64,000 nucleotides of DNA from Burkholderia pyrrocinia (GTDB lineage: Bacteria; Pseudomonadota; Gammaproteobacteria; Burkholderiales; Burkholderiaceae): assembly GCF_018417535.1 (NCBI RefSeq), contig NZ_CP070977.1:2604001-2668000 (forward strand). Direction: 5' to 3'. The number at the start of each line of letters is the position of its first letter. Position 1 is the first letter of the stretch. The notes under the pieces are model-generated. The model saw only the letters and a program-made list of their open reading frames with translations. It searched no databases and was not told the DNA's origin. Shown here one piece after another: positions 18,495 to 27,075 of the stretch. The position numbers and the translations under genes are program-made.

Positions 18495-18647
18495 ATGACG
18501 GATTACGTGATTTCGCTCGCGGTGGGCCTTGGCGTCGGCGTGCTGTACGCGCTGCTGCACGTCCGCTCGCCGGCCCCGCCGCTCGTCGCGCTCGTCGGCC
18601 TGCTCGGCATGGTGATCGGCGAACGCGCGATCGCGCTGCTGCGTTGA
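18495..18647 (+). CDS. XapX domain microprotein
   Basis: A 50-residue, almost wholly hydrophobic protein with two membrane segments. It matches the XapX (DUF1427) family through SLAVGLGVGVLYALLHVRSP and LVGLLGMVIGE. GGGAG lies eight bases upstream of the ATG. XapX proteins are inner-membrane microproteins; the family takes its name from an E. coli xanthosine-operon gene and its role is not well defined. It follows the oxidoreductase gene with a 24-base gap. Confidence 0.8.
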   Translation: MTDYVISLAVGLGVGVLYALLHVRSPAPPLVALVGLLGMVIGERAIALLR

Positions 18648-18668
18648 CGAGTTGATGCGGCGCCGGCG

Positions 18669-19697
18669 CTAGCGGTCGTCGCGACGGCGGAACGCCCACC
18701 ATGCGGCAAGCGCCGTGAAGCCCGCGACGAGCAACACCATCATCCAGAAGCCGTGCTTGTTCTCCGAGAACGGCACACCGCCGACGTTCATCCCGAAGAA
18801 GCCGGCGACGATGTTGATCGGCAGCGCGATCACGGTCACGAGCGTCAGCGTGAACAGCGTCCGGTTGTTCTGCTCGTCGAGACGCGACCCGATCTCTTCC
18901 TGCAACAGCTTGATCCGCTCGTTGAGCCCCGACAGGTCGGCGAGCACCAGCGAGAACGCTTCGGTCGATTCGCGCAGTTCCTGCAAGTCTTCCGCGTGCA
19001 GCCACGCGGGCGGCTTCGCGAGCAGCCGGAAGATCGACCCGGGCTCCGGCGCGAGCATGCGCTGCAGGCGCGTCAGCGTGCGGCGCATCGCACCGAGCTC
19101 GATGCGGCTCGACGTGAGCCGCTGCGACAGGAAGCGATCCTCGATGCGATCGACGTCGACGCTCGTGCGCCGCATGATCTGGATCAGCAGGTCGGCCTGG
19201 TCATGCAGCAGGTGCACGAGCAGTTCCGCGGGCGACCGAAACCGCTCGCCGTCGCGCACGCACGCGCGCAGCGTGTCGACCGAGCGCAGCGGCTTGAGCC
19301 GCGCGGTGACCATGATGCGCTGCTCGACGTGGACGAACAGCGTCGCGATCTCCGACGGCGTCAGCTCGAGGTTGAACATCACGTCGTTGACGATCGCGCG
19401 CAACGCACCGTCTTCCTGCTCGATGCGCGTCGAGCGCGAACCTTCGTGGAGAAATTCGAAGAAGCTGTCGGGCAGCCCGAGATGCGTGCGCATCCAGCGC
19501 TCGCTCGCGCCGTGTGCAAGATTGAAGTGCAGCCAGACGAAATCGTCCGACGCGGCCGCATCGCGCGCGCGGCACGTGCGCAGCCACGCGGCGGCCGCGT
19601 CGGCGTCGAGCGTCGCGCCGGATCCGCCCGGAACGAAGCGGAAACCGCACACCATGCCGGACGTATCGGCGCCGTAAGTCTGTACGATCAGGTCCAT
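18669..19697 (-). CDS. zntB: CorA-family divalent metal transporter, ZntB-like
   Basis: A 342-residue inner-membrane metal transporter. A long soluble N-terminal domain is followed by two C-terminal membrane helices; the pore signature is FGMNVGGVPF, where CorA proper has GMN followed by a different loop. The GMNxGG pattern and the length place it with ZntB-type zinc transporters rather than magnesium CorA, though substrate is inferred. The start at 19697 (MDLIVQTYG) matches the family; an earlier in-frame start adds 12 residues with no support. The gene converges on the XapX gene. Confidence 0.87.
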   Translation of the reverse strand: MDLIVQTYGADTSGMVCGFRFVPGGSGATLDADAAAAWLRTCRARDAAASDDFVWLHFNLAHGASERWMRTHLGLPDSFFEFLHEGSRSTRIEQEDGALRAIVNDVMFNLELTPSEIATLFVHVEQRIMVTARLKPLRSVDTLRACVRDGERFRSPAELLVHLLHDQADLLIQIMRRTSVDVDRIEDRFLSQRLTSSRIELGAMRRTLTRLQRMLAPEPGSIFRLLAKPPAWLHAEDLQELRESTEAFSLVLADLSGLNERIKLLQEEIGSRLDEQNNRTLFTLTLVTVIALPINIVAGFFGMNVGGVPFSENKHGFWMMVLLVAGFTALAAWWAFRRRDDR

Positions 19698-19851
19698 CGT
19701 GTCGAAAGTCGTGCGGCGCGCGGCGCGCCGCACATCGCGGGTCGCGGGCCCGCGCCGGGAAAGGAAAGGAGACGTATGCCCGACGGGCGTGACGCACGCG
19801 TGACAGCGTCACACGGCATGATACCGGCAGCTTCCGCGCCCCAAATGCAAC

Positions 19852-19872
19852 GCGCCGCCCAACAGGCGGCGC
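19852..19872 (-). terminator. Hairpin after the Ala-rich membrane protein gene
   Basis: A perfect 8-bp GC stem (19852-19859 and 19865-19872) 32 bases beyond the stop of the minus-strand gene. The following sequence has only a weak T-run, so it is a moderate terminator candidate. Confidence 0.4.
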
Positions 19873-19903
19873 AGGTGCGACATCGCGGCGTGCACGAGAC
19901 GTA

Positions 19904-20872
19904 TTACTGCCGTGTCTCCGACTGCGCGGCGTTCGGGCACGCGGGGTCCTTGCCCCAGTGGCCGTCGCAGACGCGCCAGCGGCACAGCTGATCCTGGAAG
20001 AAGCCGCGCTCCGAACACTCCTTCACGCGCGCCCCAAGCGAGCCGGTCGCCGCCGCCGTCTTGGTCGGCACGGCCTGCGCCTTCTGCGCGGCGAGTTTCT
20101 TGTCGGCCGGCTTCGTGCGCGCGACGAGCGCCGCAAGCAGATCGGCATCCGGATCGTCCTTCCCGGCCGCCTTTGCGCTCGCGGTACGGGTCGACGCCGA
20201 GTCGCGGCGCTTCTTCGCCTGCGCGAGCTCGGCTTCCTGTTCCTTGCGACGCTTGCGGGCTTCGGCCTTCGTCTCGGCCTTCGTGTCGGCCTTGCCGTGC
20301 GCCGCGACCGTCGCGTTCTTCGCGGCGTCGGCCTTCGCGGTTTTGGTCGTCGCCGCTGCGGCGGCCGTGGCGGCTGCGGCCGCACCGGCCGTGGCCGCGC
20401 CCGATGTGTCGTCGGCGCCATTGGCGAGCGCGCGCGACAGACGGCTGTTGTCCGCGGCGGACGCGGACGATGCGGATGCAACGGTCTGGGAGGCCGTATC
20501 GTCGTTGACGATCGTGGCCGGTTGCACGGCGGACGCGCCATTCTGCGCGACCTGCACGGCGGTGTCGCTGGCCGGTGCGGCCTCCTTGGCCGGCGCCGCT
20601 GCGGGCGCGGCCGCAGCCGTGACAACGGCGGCCTGCTCGCCCGAATGCTGCTGCATGCGCCACGCGCCCCAGCCGCCGACGGCAACCACCAATGCCACGA
20701 CGGCCGCGATCGGCGCCTTCAGCGAACGGCGCGGCGATTCGGCCGGCGGCGTGACACGTCCTTCCAGATTCGCGAGAATGCGCGATTGCTGAGCTCCTCC
20801 GTCGCCTGCCGGTTTCGTATCGGACAGCAAGCTGGGCGGAGTTTTCGAATTTGAATTTTCCGGCGCACTCAT
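19904..20872 (-). CDS. Ala-rich single-pass membrane protein with four C-terminal cysteines, unknown function
   Basis: A 322-residue protein I cannot assign to a named family. A cytoplasmic N-terminus of about 50 residues is followed by one membrane helix (IAAVVALVVAVGGWGAW), a long alanine-, lysine- and threonine-rich linker, and a compact C-terminal region with four cysteines (within VKECSERGFF, LCRWRVCDG and DPACPN) that would face the periplasm and could form disulfides. It is divergent from tagX at the edge of the T6SS cluster, so it may be an accessory protein of that system, but nothing in its sequence proves it. Confidence 0.75.
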   Translation of the reverse strand: MSAPENSNSKTPPSLLSDTKPAGDGGAQQSRILANLEGRVTPPAESPRRSLKAPIAAVVALVVAVGGWGAWRMQQHSGEQAAVVTAAAAPAAAPAKEAAPASDTAVQVAQNGASAVQPATIVNDDTASQTVASASSASAADNSRLSRALANGADDTSGAATAGAAAAATAAAAATTKTAKADAAKNATVAAHGKADTKAETKAEARKRRKEQEAELAQAKKRRDSASTRTASAKAAGKDDPDADLLAALVARTKPADKKLAAQKAQAVPTKTAAATGSLGARVKECSERGFFQDQLCRWRVCDGHWGKDPACPNAAQSETRQ

Positions 20873-20883
20873 TCAGCGTCTCA

Positions 20884-20913
20884 TTGAATCCTGGTTTAAT
20901 TCACCGCGATAAT
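20884..20913 (+). promoter_or_regulatory. Candidate sigma-70 promoter of tagX
   Basis: TTGAAT (20884-20889) and GATAAT (20908-20913) are 18 bases apart in an AT-rich gap between divergent genes. Transcription would begin about 75 bases before the tagX start. Confidence 0.5.
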
Positions 20914-20993
20914 ATAGCCCGGCCTCTCGAAGCAGCCTGATTCTAAGAGCAAGCATTGCAAAACACAATCAATTCCAATTTCCGGGGATTTCG

Positions 20994-21839
20994 TTGATTG
21001 CCGTCGCACTCATCGCCTATTTCGCCCTTGCCGTCGCGGTTGCGGCACTGTTGCTTTTACCGGGTATCCGCGCGGCCGTTTTCGAATCCGTCGCCCAGTT
21101 TCACGGCCGTCTTACGCGCCGTGCGAACGATCGCGCCGCGCGTACGCGAAGTCAGATTGTTAAATCGGCAAGCGCTACGCGCGGCGCATTAAACGATGTG
21201 CAAAATTTACTGGTTCGGCGGCGCTTGATGATTATGGTATCGGCAGGTATTCTTGCGACGCCGCCATTGGTCGCCATTGCGTTACGCGGCCGGCAATTGT
21301 TCCAGTACGACGACACGGCGCGCGTGCCCGACGAGAAGATCGCCGCGCTGCTGCAGGGCGAACAGCTCGTGCCGCCGCCGCCGCTGCCGCCGGAAGTCTT
21401 TGCCACCAGGGAAGTCGAACAGGTGCGCCCGGCGCTGAAGGATGCGAGCCGCGACTGGAACCTGCTGGACCCGGATTTCCGTACGCGTTTGCTGCTGGTC
21501 TACAAGATCATGCACGAACAACATGGTTATGAAATGGCGCTGCTGGAAGGTTACCGGAGCCCGGAACGGCAAAACCGGCTGGCGCAGATGGGCGGCAACG
21601 TGACCAATGCGGCGGCCTTCCAGAGTTATCACCAATTCGGGCTGGCGGCCGACAACGCATTCCTGCGCGACGGCAAGCTGGTCATTTCCGAGAAAGATCC
21701 GTGGGCGATGCGCGGCTACCAGTTGTACGGCCAGGTCGCCGAGCAGGTCGGCCTGACCTGGGGAGGCCGATGGAAAATGATGGATCTCGGGCACGTGGAA
21801 TACCATAAACCCGGTTTTAAACTGGGACGCGGCAGCTAG
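20994..21839 (+). CDS. tagX: TagX-like M15 peptidoglycan endopeptidase, T6SS-associated
   Basis: A 281-residue protein with two N-terminal membrane helices and a C-terminal M15 (VanY/D-D or L-D carboxypeptidase) domain. Zinc-site motifs are SYHQFGLAADNAF (the SxHxxGxAxD pattern) and DLGHVEYH near the end. In Acinetobacter, the related TagX cuts peptidoglycan so that the T6SS envelope complex can be inserted; the same role is inferred here. The start is TTG at 20994, supported by GGGGA six bases upstream; the next in-frame ATG would remove the first helix. It leads the rightward tssM group. Confidence 0.85.
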   Translation: MIAVALIAYFALAVAVAALLLLPGIRAAVFESVAQFHGRLTRRANDRAARTRSQIVKSASATRGALNDVQNLLVRRRLMIMVSAGILATPPLVAIALRGRQLFQYDDTARVPDEKIAALLQGEQLVPPPPLPPEVFATREVEQVRPALKDASRDWNLLDPDFRTRLLLVYKIMHEQHGYEMALLEGYRSPERQNRLAQMGGNVTNAAAFQSYHQFGLAADNAFLRDGKLVISEKDPWAMRGYQLYGQVAEQVGLTWGGRWKMMDLGHVEYHKPGFKLGRGS

Positions 21840-22140
21840 CCAGGGCTGCCGGACAGGAAATAATGAGGGCGGCATGGGGCTTTTTAATATCCCGGCAGGA
21901 AACGATATGGGCGACGCAAAAAATCGGGCATTCCGGTGCGCGATTTTTTCCGGCCGCCGCTTCCGTTTTAAATCTCACAGCGTCCTTTCATTAATGCGCG
22001 CGCCCTCTCCGATGCCGCGGGCGCATTGATGCCAGCCCCCTTCATCCCGTTTGACAGCATGGCGACACACCGCGGCGCCACCCTTGCCGCTGGGCGCGCC
22101 TGCGTCGCCTCACCGAATCGCACCGGAACCTGAACGTCCT
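21840..22140. other. Intergenic region between tagX and tssM
   Basis: About 300 bases with no gene. A 9-bp inverted repeat with A- and T-rich arms (21918-21926 and 21941-21949) could be a weak terminator of tagX. An in-frame ATG at 22051 exists but lies outside the conserved TssM start. Confidence 0.45.
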
Positions 22141-25100
22141 ATGCAACGCATCCTCAACGTGCTGACTCATCCGCGTACGCTCTCGATCGTCGGGATCGTC
22201 GCGCTAGCGGCCATCCTCTTCATCGTCGCCGACATGCTGCAACTGCCGCTCCTGTGGGCGGCGATCGCCTTCGCGGCGATCCTCGCGCTGTGGCTCGTCG
22301 CCGCACTGTGGCGCCGCTGGCGCGTGAAGCGCGCGAACCAGCAGCTCGGCCAGGTTCTGGAAGAGCAGGCGGAAACCGGCAAGATCGCCGCGCCGGCTGC
22401 CGCCGCGCTCGCGCCCGACGCGAAGACGGCCGATCTCGACGTGCTGCGCACGCGCCTGTCGGACGCGGTGAAGACGATCAAGACGTCGAAGATCGGCCAG
22501 GTCTCGGGCGGCTCCGCGCTGTACGAACTGCCGTGGTACATCGTGATCGGCAACCCTGCCGCGGGCAAGAGCAGCGCCGTGCTCAATTCCGGCCTGCAGT
22601 TCCCGTTCGCGGACAAGAACAGCGCCGTGATCCACGGCATCGGCGGTACGCGTAACTGCGACTGGTTCTTCACGACCGAAGGGATCCTGCTCGACACGGC
22701 CGGCCGCTATTCGGTGCACGAGGAAGACCGCAGCGAGTGGCTCGGCTTCCTCGGCCTGCTCAAGCGCTATCGCCCGAAGGCACCGATCAACGGCATCATC
22801 GTCACCGCGAGCATCGCCGAACTCACCGGCAACCGCCCCGAATTCGCGATCAACCTCGCGAAAAACCTCCGCCAGCGCGTTCAGGAGCTGACGGAGAAGC
22901 TCGAGGTGTTCGCGCCGGTCTACGTGATGTTCACGAAGGCCGACCTGATCACCGGCTTCACCGAATTCTTCAGCAGCAGCGACAAGCACGAGTACGACCG
23001 CGTGTGGGGCGCCACGCTGCCCTACGAGCCCGACGACAAGCGCGACGTCGTCGCGCAGTTCGACACGCACTTCGAGGAACTCTACGAAGGGCTGAAGGAG
23101 ATCAGCGTCGCGCAGTTGTCGCTGTCGCGCGGCAACCAGCTTTCGCCGGGCCAGTTGAGCTTCCCGCTCGAATTCTCGACGATCAAGCCGTCGCTGCGCG
23201 CGTTCCTCGCGACGCTGTTCGAGAACAACCCGTTCCAGTACAAGCCGATCTTCCGCGGCTTCTACTTCACCAGCGCGCTGCAGGAAGGCGAAACCAGCAG
23301 CACGGCCGCGCAGCGTATCGCGCAGCGCTTCGGCCTCGACGCGAACGCGCTGCCGAAGCCGCACAGCGCGTTCTCGAAGAACGGTTTCTTCCTGCGCGAC
23401 CTGTTCTCGAAGGTAATCTTCGCGGACCGCCAGACGGTGCGCCAGTTCGCCAGCCCGACCAAGACGCGGCTGCGCTACGCGACCTTCTTCGGCTTCGTCG
23501 CGGCGCTCGCGATCGCGCTCGGCGGCTGGACCTGGTCGACGATCGGCAACCAGCAGCTCGTCTCGAACGTGCAGGCCGACCTCGACAACGTCACGCGCCT
23601 GCAGCAGGGCCGCAACGACCTGCAGTCGCGCCTGCAGGCGATGGACATCCTGGAAGACCGGATCGAGCAGCTCGAGCAGTTCCGCCGCGACAAGCCGCTG
23701 TCGGTGTCGCTCGGCCTGTACCAGGGCGACCGTCTCGAGCAGCACCTGCTGACCGAGTACTACAACGGCGTGCGCCAGATCCTGCTGGCCCCCGTGTCGC
23801 AGAACCTCGCGTCGTTCATGAAGGACGTGAACGCGCACCCCGAACAGCTCGTGCCGATGACGCGCCCGCCCGAGTCGGGCGCCGTGCAGGCCGGCGCGCT
23901 GCCGGTCTCGACGAATGCGGCAGGCGCCGCGCCGCAGGCCGGTGCCGTCCTGGCCGCGTCCGGCACAGCGCCGGCCGCCGCGCCGCAACAGCCGGCCGCA
24001 CCGCAGGGCGGCCTCTACAGCGACGCGTCGCCGACCAACGTGCAGGACGCGTACAACGCACTCAAGACGTACCTGATGCTGTCCGACAAGCGCCACGTCG
24101 AGCAGGCGCACCTGACCGACCAGCTCGCCCGCTTCTGGCGCGGCTGGCTCGAGACGAATCGCGGCAACATGCCGCGTGACGAGATGATCAAGAGCGCGGA
24201 GCGCATGATCTCGTTCTACCTGTCCCGCGTGAGCGACAACGACTGGCCGATGATCGACGCGAACCTCGCGCTCGTCGACCAGACCCGCGAGAACCTGCGC
24301 CGCGTCGTGCGCGGGATGCCGGCCCGCCAGCGCGTCTACGAGGAAATCAAGGCACGCGCATCGACCCGCTTCGCGCCGATGACCATCGCGCGCATCGTCG
24401 GCGACGGCAACCAGGGGCTGGTGGCCGGCAGCTACGCGATTCCGGGCACGTTCACGCGCGAAGCGTGGTTCGACTACGTGCAGCCGGCGATCCGCGACGC
24501 GGCGACCAAGGAACTGCAGGCGAAGGACTGGGTGCTGAATACGTCGACGCAGGACGACCTGACGCTCGAGGGCAGCCCCGAGCAGATCCAGAAGACGCTG
24601 GTCGGCATGTACAAGACCGAATACGCGCAGCACTGGCAGAAGTTCATGCAGGGCATCGCGGTGCAGGGCTTCAGCAGCTTCGGCCAGGCCGTCGACGGGA
24701 TGAACCGCCTCGGCGACCCGCAGGATTCGCCGATCCGCAAGATCCTCGAGACCGCGTACGACCAGACGTCGTGGGACAACCCGTCGCTCGCGAACGTGGC
24801 GATCAAGAAGGCGCAGACGGGCGTCGTGAACTGGGTCAAGCAACTGTTCTCGCGCTCGCAGGCCGGCCAGGTGGCAGCCGCCAACATCGACATCAACGGC
24901 AATCCGGCCGAGGTGCCGATGGGTCCGATCGGCCAGGAGTTCATCGGGCTCGCGCGGATCGTCGCGACGCACGACGGCACGTCGATGCTCAAGGGCTACA
25001 TGGATTCGCTGTCGAAGGTCCGGACCCGCTTCAACGTGATCAAGAACCAGGGCGACCCGGGCCCCGGCGCGCGCCAGCTGATGCAGCAGACGCTCGACGG

Positions 25101-26085
25101 CAACGGTTCGGAACTCGCCGATTCGCTGAAGCTCGTCGACGAGCAGATGCTGACGGGTCTCACCGATTCGCAACGCAAGTCGCTGCGCCCGCTGCTCGTG
25201 CGGCCGCTGATGCAGGCGTTCGCGGTCGTGATCCAGCCGGCCAGCGCCGAAGTCAACAAGGTGTGGAACGCGCAGGTCTACCAGCCGTTCCAGAACTCGC
25301 TCGCGACGAAATACCCGTTCGCGGCGAACGCGAAGGTCGAGGCCGGTGCCGGCGAGATCGCGCAGGTGTTCGGCCCGGACGGCTCGATCGCGAAGTTCGT
25401 CGGCACGACGCTCGGGCCGCTCGCGGTGCGCCGCGGCGACACGCTCGCCGCCCGCACGTGGGGCGACATGGGCATCGGGCTCACGCCGGACTTCACGAAC
25501 GGCTTCGCGCGCTGGGTCGCGCCGCTCGCGGGCGGTGCGGCAGGCGGCGCGGCCGCGGCGTCCGAGCCGCAGACCGTGTTCCAGATCCTGCCGCAGCCGA
25601 GCACGGGCACGACGGAATACACGATCGCGATCGACGGCCAGCAACTGCGCTACCGCAACACGCCGCCGCAGTGGACCAACTTCGTGTGGCCGAACCCGCA
25701 GGGCTCGCCGGGCGCGACGCTGTCCGCGACAACCTTTGACGGCCGCACGGTGCAGCTCGTCAACGAGCCGGGCCGCTACGGTCTCGAGAAGCTGATCAAC
25801 TCGGCACAACGCAAGCGCCGTCCGGACGGCACCTTCGACCTGACATGGGTGCAGGGCAGCGTGAACGTGTCGGTGACGATGCGCATCATCAGCACGTCGC
25901 AACCGACGGGCGGCGGCGGCGACCAGCCGCAGCAGCAGAGCCTGCGCGGCCTGCAGCTGCCGTCGTCGGTCGCCGACGCGAGCGCGGGTGCCGCACAGAA
26001 CGCGACGCAGTCCGGCACGGGCACGCCGGGCGCAGCGCCGGCCATCGCGGCCGCCAACGCAACGAATGCACAGGGGGCGCAATGA
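22141..26085 (+). CDS. tssM: TssM (IcmF-like) T6SS membrane-complex ATPase-like protein
   Basis: A 1314-residue inner-membrane protein that, with TssJ and TssL, forms the trans-envelope complex of the T6SS. Two N-terminal membrane helices (within the first 60 residues) precede a cytoplasmic domain with a Walker A motif GNPAAGKSS near residue 137, and a third helix (FFGFVAALAIALGGW) near residue 445 leads to the large periplasmic part. An alanine- and proline-rich low-complexity stretch lies near residues 590-625. The start at 22141 (MQRILNVLTHP) fits the family; the upstream ATG at 22051 adds 30 unlikely residues. It overlaps tagF by four bases (ATGA). Confidence 0.96.
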   Translation: MQRILNVLTHPRTLSIVGIVALAAILFIVADMLQLPLLWAAIAFAAILALWLVAALWRRWRVKRANQQLGQVLEEQAETGKIAAPAAAALAPDAKTADLDVLRTRLSDAVKTIKTSKIGQVSGGSALYELPWYIVIGNPAAGKSSAVLNSGLQFPFADKNSAVIHGIGGTRNCDWFFTTEGILLDTAGRYSVHEEDRSEWLGFLGLLKRYRPKAPINGIIVTASIAELTGNRPEFAINLAKNLRQRVQELTEKLEVFAPVYVMFTKADLITGFTEFFSSSDKHEYDRVWGATLPYEPDDKRDVVAQFDTHFEELYEGLKEISVAQLSLSRGNQLSPGQLSFPLEFSTIKPSLRAFLATLFENNPFQYKPIFRGFYFTSALQEGETSSTAAQRIAQRFGLDANALPKPHSAFSKNGFFLRDLFSKVIFADRQTVRQFASPTKTRLRYATFFGFVAALAIALGGWTWSTIGNQQLVSNVQADLDNVTRLQQGRNDLQSRLQAMDILEDRIEQLEQFRRDKPLSVSLGLYQGDRLEQHLLTEYYNGVRQILLAPVSQNLASFMKDVNAHPEQLVPMTRPPESGAVQAGALPVSTNAAGAAPQAGAVLAASGTAPAAAPQQPAAPQGGLYSDASPTNVQDAYNALKTYLMLSDKRHVEQAHLTDQLARFWRGWLETNRGNMPRDEMIKSAERMISFYLSRVSDNDWPMIDANLALVDQTRENLRRVVRGMPARQRVYEEIKARASTRFAPMTIARIVGDGNQGLVAGSYAIPGTFTREAWFDYVQPAIRDAATKELQAKDWVLNTSTQDDLTLEGSPEQIQKTLVGMYKTEYAQHWQKFMQGIAVQGFSSFGQAVDGMNRLGDPQDSPIRKILETAYDQTSWDNPSLANVAIKKAQTGVVNWVKQLFSRSQAGQVAAANIDINGNPAEVPMGPIGQEFIGLARIVATHDGTSMLKGYMDSLSKVRTRFNVIKNQGDPGPGARQLMQQTLDGNGSELADSLKLVDEQMLTGLTDSQRKSLRPLLVRPLMQAFAVVIQPASAEVNKVWNAQVYQPFQNSLATKYPFAANAKVEAGAGEIAQVFGPDGSIAKFVGTTLGPLAVRRGDTLAARTWGDMGIGLTPDFTNGFARWVAPLAGGAAGGAAAASEPQTVFQILPQPSTGTTEYTIAIDGQQLRYRNTPPQWTNFVWPNPQGSPGATLSATTFDGRTVQLVNEPGRYGLEKLINSAQRKRRPDGTFDLTWVQGSVNVSVTMRIISTSQPTGGGGDQPQQQSLRGLQLPSSVADASAGAAQNATQSGTGTPGAAPAIAAANATNAQGAQ

Positions 26086-27071
26086 CGCAAACCGTACAGG
26101 CGCAAATCGCCTACTTCGGCAAGATCCCGTCGCGCGGCGACTTCGTGAAGAGCCCGCACAATCCGCAGCTGCTGCAGACGCTCGATCGCTGGATCGCGCA
26201 GGCGCTCGAACTGCTCGCGGAAGATCCGCGCTGGAAGCTCGTCTACGAGGAAGCGAAGCCGATGCATTTCGCGTTCCTCGGCTCGCGCAGCAAGCTCGCG
26301 ATCGCGGGCCACATGGTCGCGAGCCACGACGTGTCGATGCGCCGCTTCCCGTTCCTCGGCGCAACCGCGCTCGAGGTCGACCGGCCGCTCGCGTTCCTCG
26401 CGCGCAGCCCGCTCGCGTTCGCGCGGCTGTGGTCGCGCGTCGCCACGCAGATCCCGCCGCTGCTCGGCAAGGACGAGCCGCCCGGCGCGCTGCAGGCGCT
26501 CGGCGACACGCAGGTGCCGATCGACGTCGGCGGCCCGGGCACGTCGCATGACGGTACCTTCAACGATTTCGTCGAACACCAGTCACTGTATGGCCTGCAG
26601 CAGATGCTGCTCGAAAGCGGCCACCCCGTGCGGCTGCGCGGCGCGATGCTCGCGCTCGGCTCGCTGCTGCGGCCGGTGATGCAGAGCGGCTCGTCGCACA
26701 TCGAGCGCGGCCTCACGCTGCCGCTGCCGGTCGATCCGTTCTACCGCAGCCTCGTCGCCGCGTTCTGGCTCGAACTGATCGCGCCGTTCGTCGCGCAGGC
26801 CGATTTCGAGCTCGCGATCTTCATCGGCTCGATCGCCGAGCGCGAACGGCTCATCATCGGCTTCAACGGTGCGTCGGCGAAGACGCTGCTGAGCGTTGTC
26901 GACCCGCAGACCTACGCCGCCCACAACATCGACATCGACGATCCCGAGTGGATCGACGCCCATGCGCAAAACGATCACCAGATCAGCAAGCTCGTCAGCT
27001 ACCTCGACCAACCGCAACTCTCGCTGCGCGTCGCCATCGACGCGTTCCGCGAAGCGTTCATCGGAGGCTGA
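26082..27071 (+). CDS. tagF: TagF, T6SS-associated protein
   Basis: A 329-residue protein of the TagF family (DUF2094/BMA_A0400 type), recognised by the N-terminal AYFGKIPSRGDFVKSPHN. In Pseudomonas aeruginosa TagF represses the H1-T6SS post-translationally, acting alongside the PpkA kinase and PppA phosphatase; neither partner is in this window. It is cytoplasmic, with no signal or membrane segment. Its ATG overlaps the tssM stop (ATGA), so the two are translationally coupled, and the OmpA-family gene follows after four bases. Confidence 0.93.
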   Translation: MTQTVQAQIAYFGKIPSRGDFVKSPHNPQLLQTLDRWIAQALELLAEDPRWKLVYEEAKPMHFAFLGSRSKLAIAGHMVASHDVSMRRFPFLGATALEVDRPLAFLARSPLAFARLWSRVATQIPPLLGKDEPPGALQALGDTQVPIDVGGPGTSHDGTFNDFVEHQSLYGLQQMLLESGHPVRLRGAMLALGSLLRPVMQSGSSHIERGLTLPLPVDPFYRSLVAAFWLELIAPFVAQADFELAIFIGSIAERERLIIGFNGASAKTLLSVVDPQTYAAHNIDIDDPEWIDAHAQNDHQISKLVSYLDQPQLSLRVAIDAFREAFIGG

Positions 27072-27075
27072 CGGG

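Noticed and set aside
22051..22140. Earlier start for TssM
   Set aside because: The added 30 residues have no family resemblance, while the protein begins normally at 22141.
22204..26364. Open frame of 1386 codons on the minus strand, opposite tssM
   Set aside because: Highly Arg- and Ala-rich, with no motif; it mirrors the codon bias of tssM.
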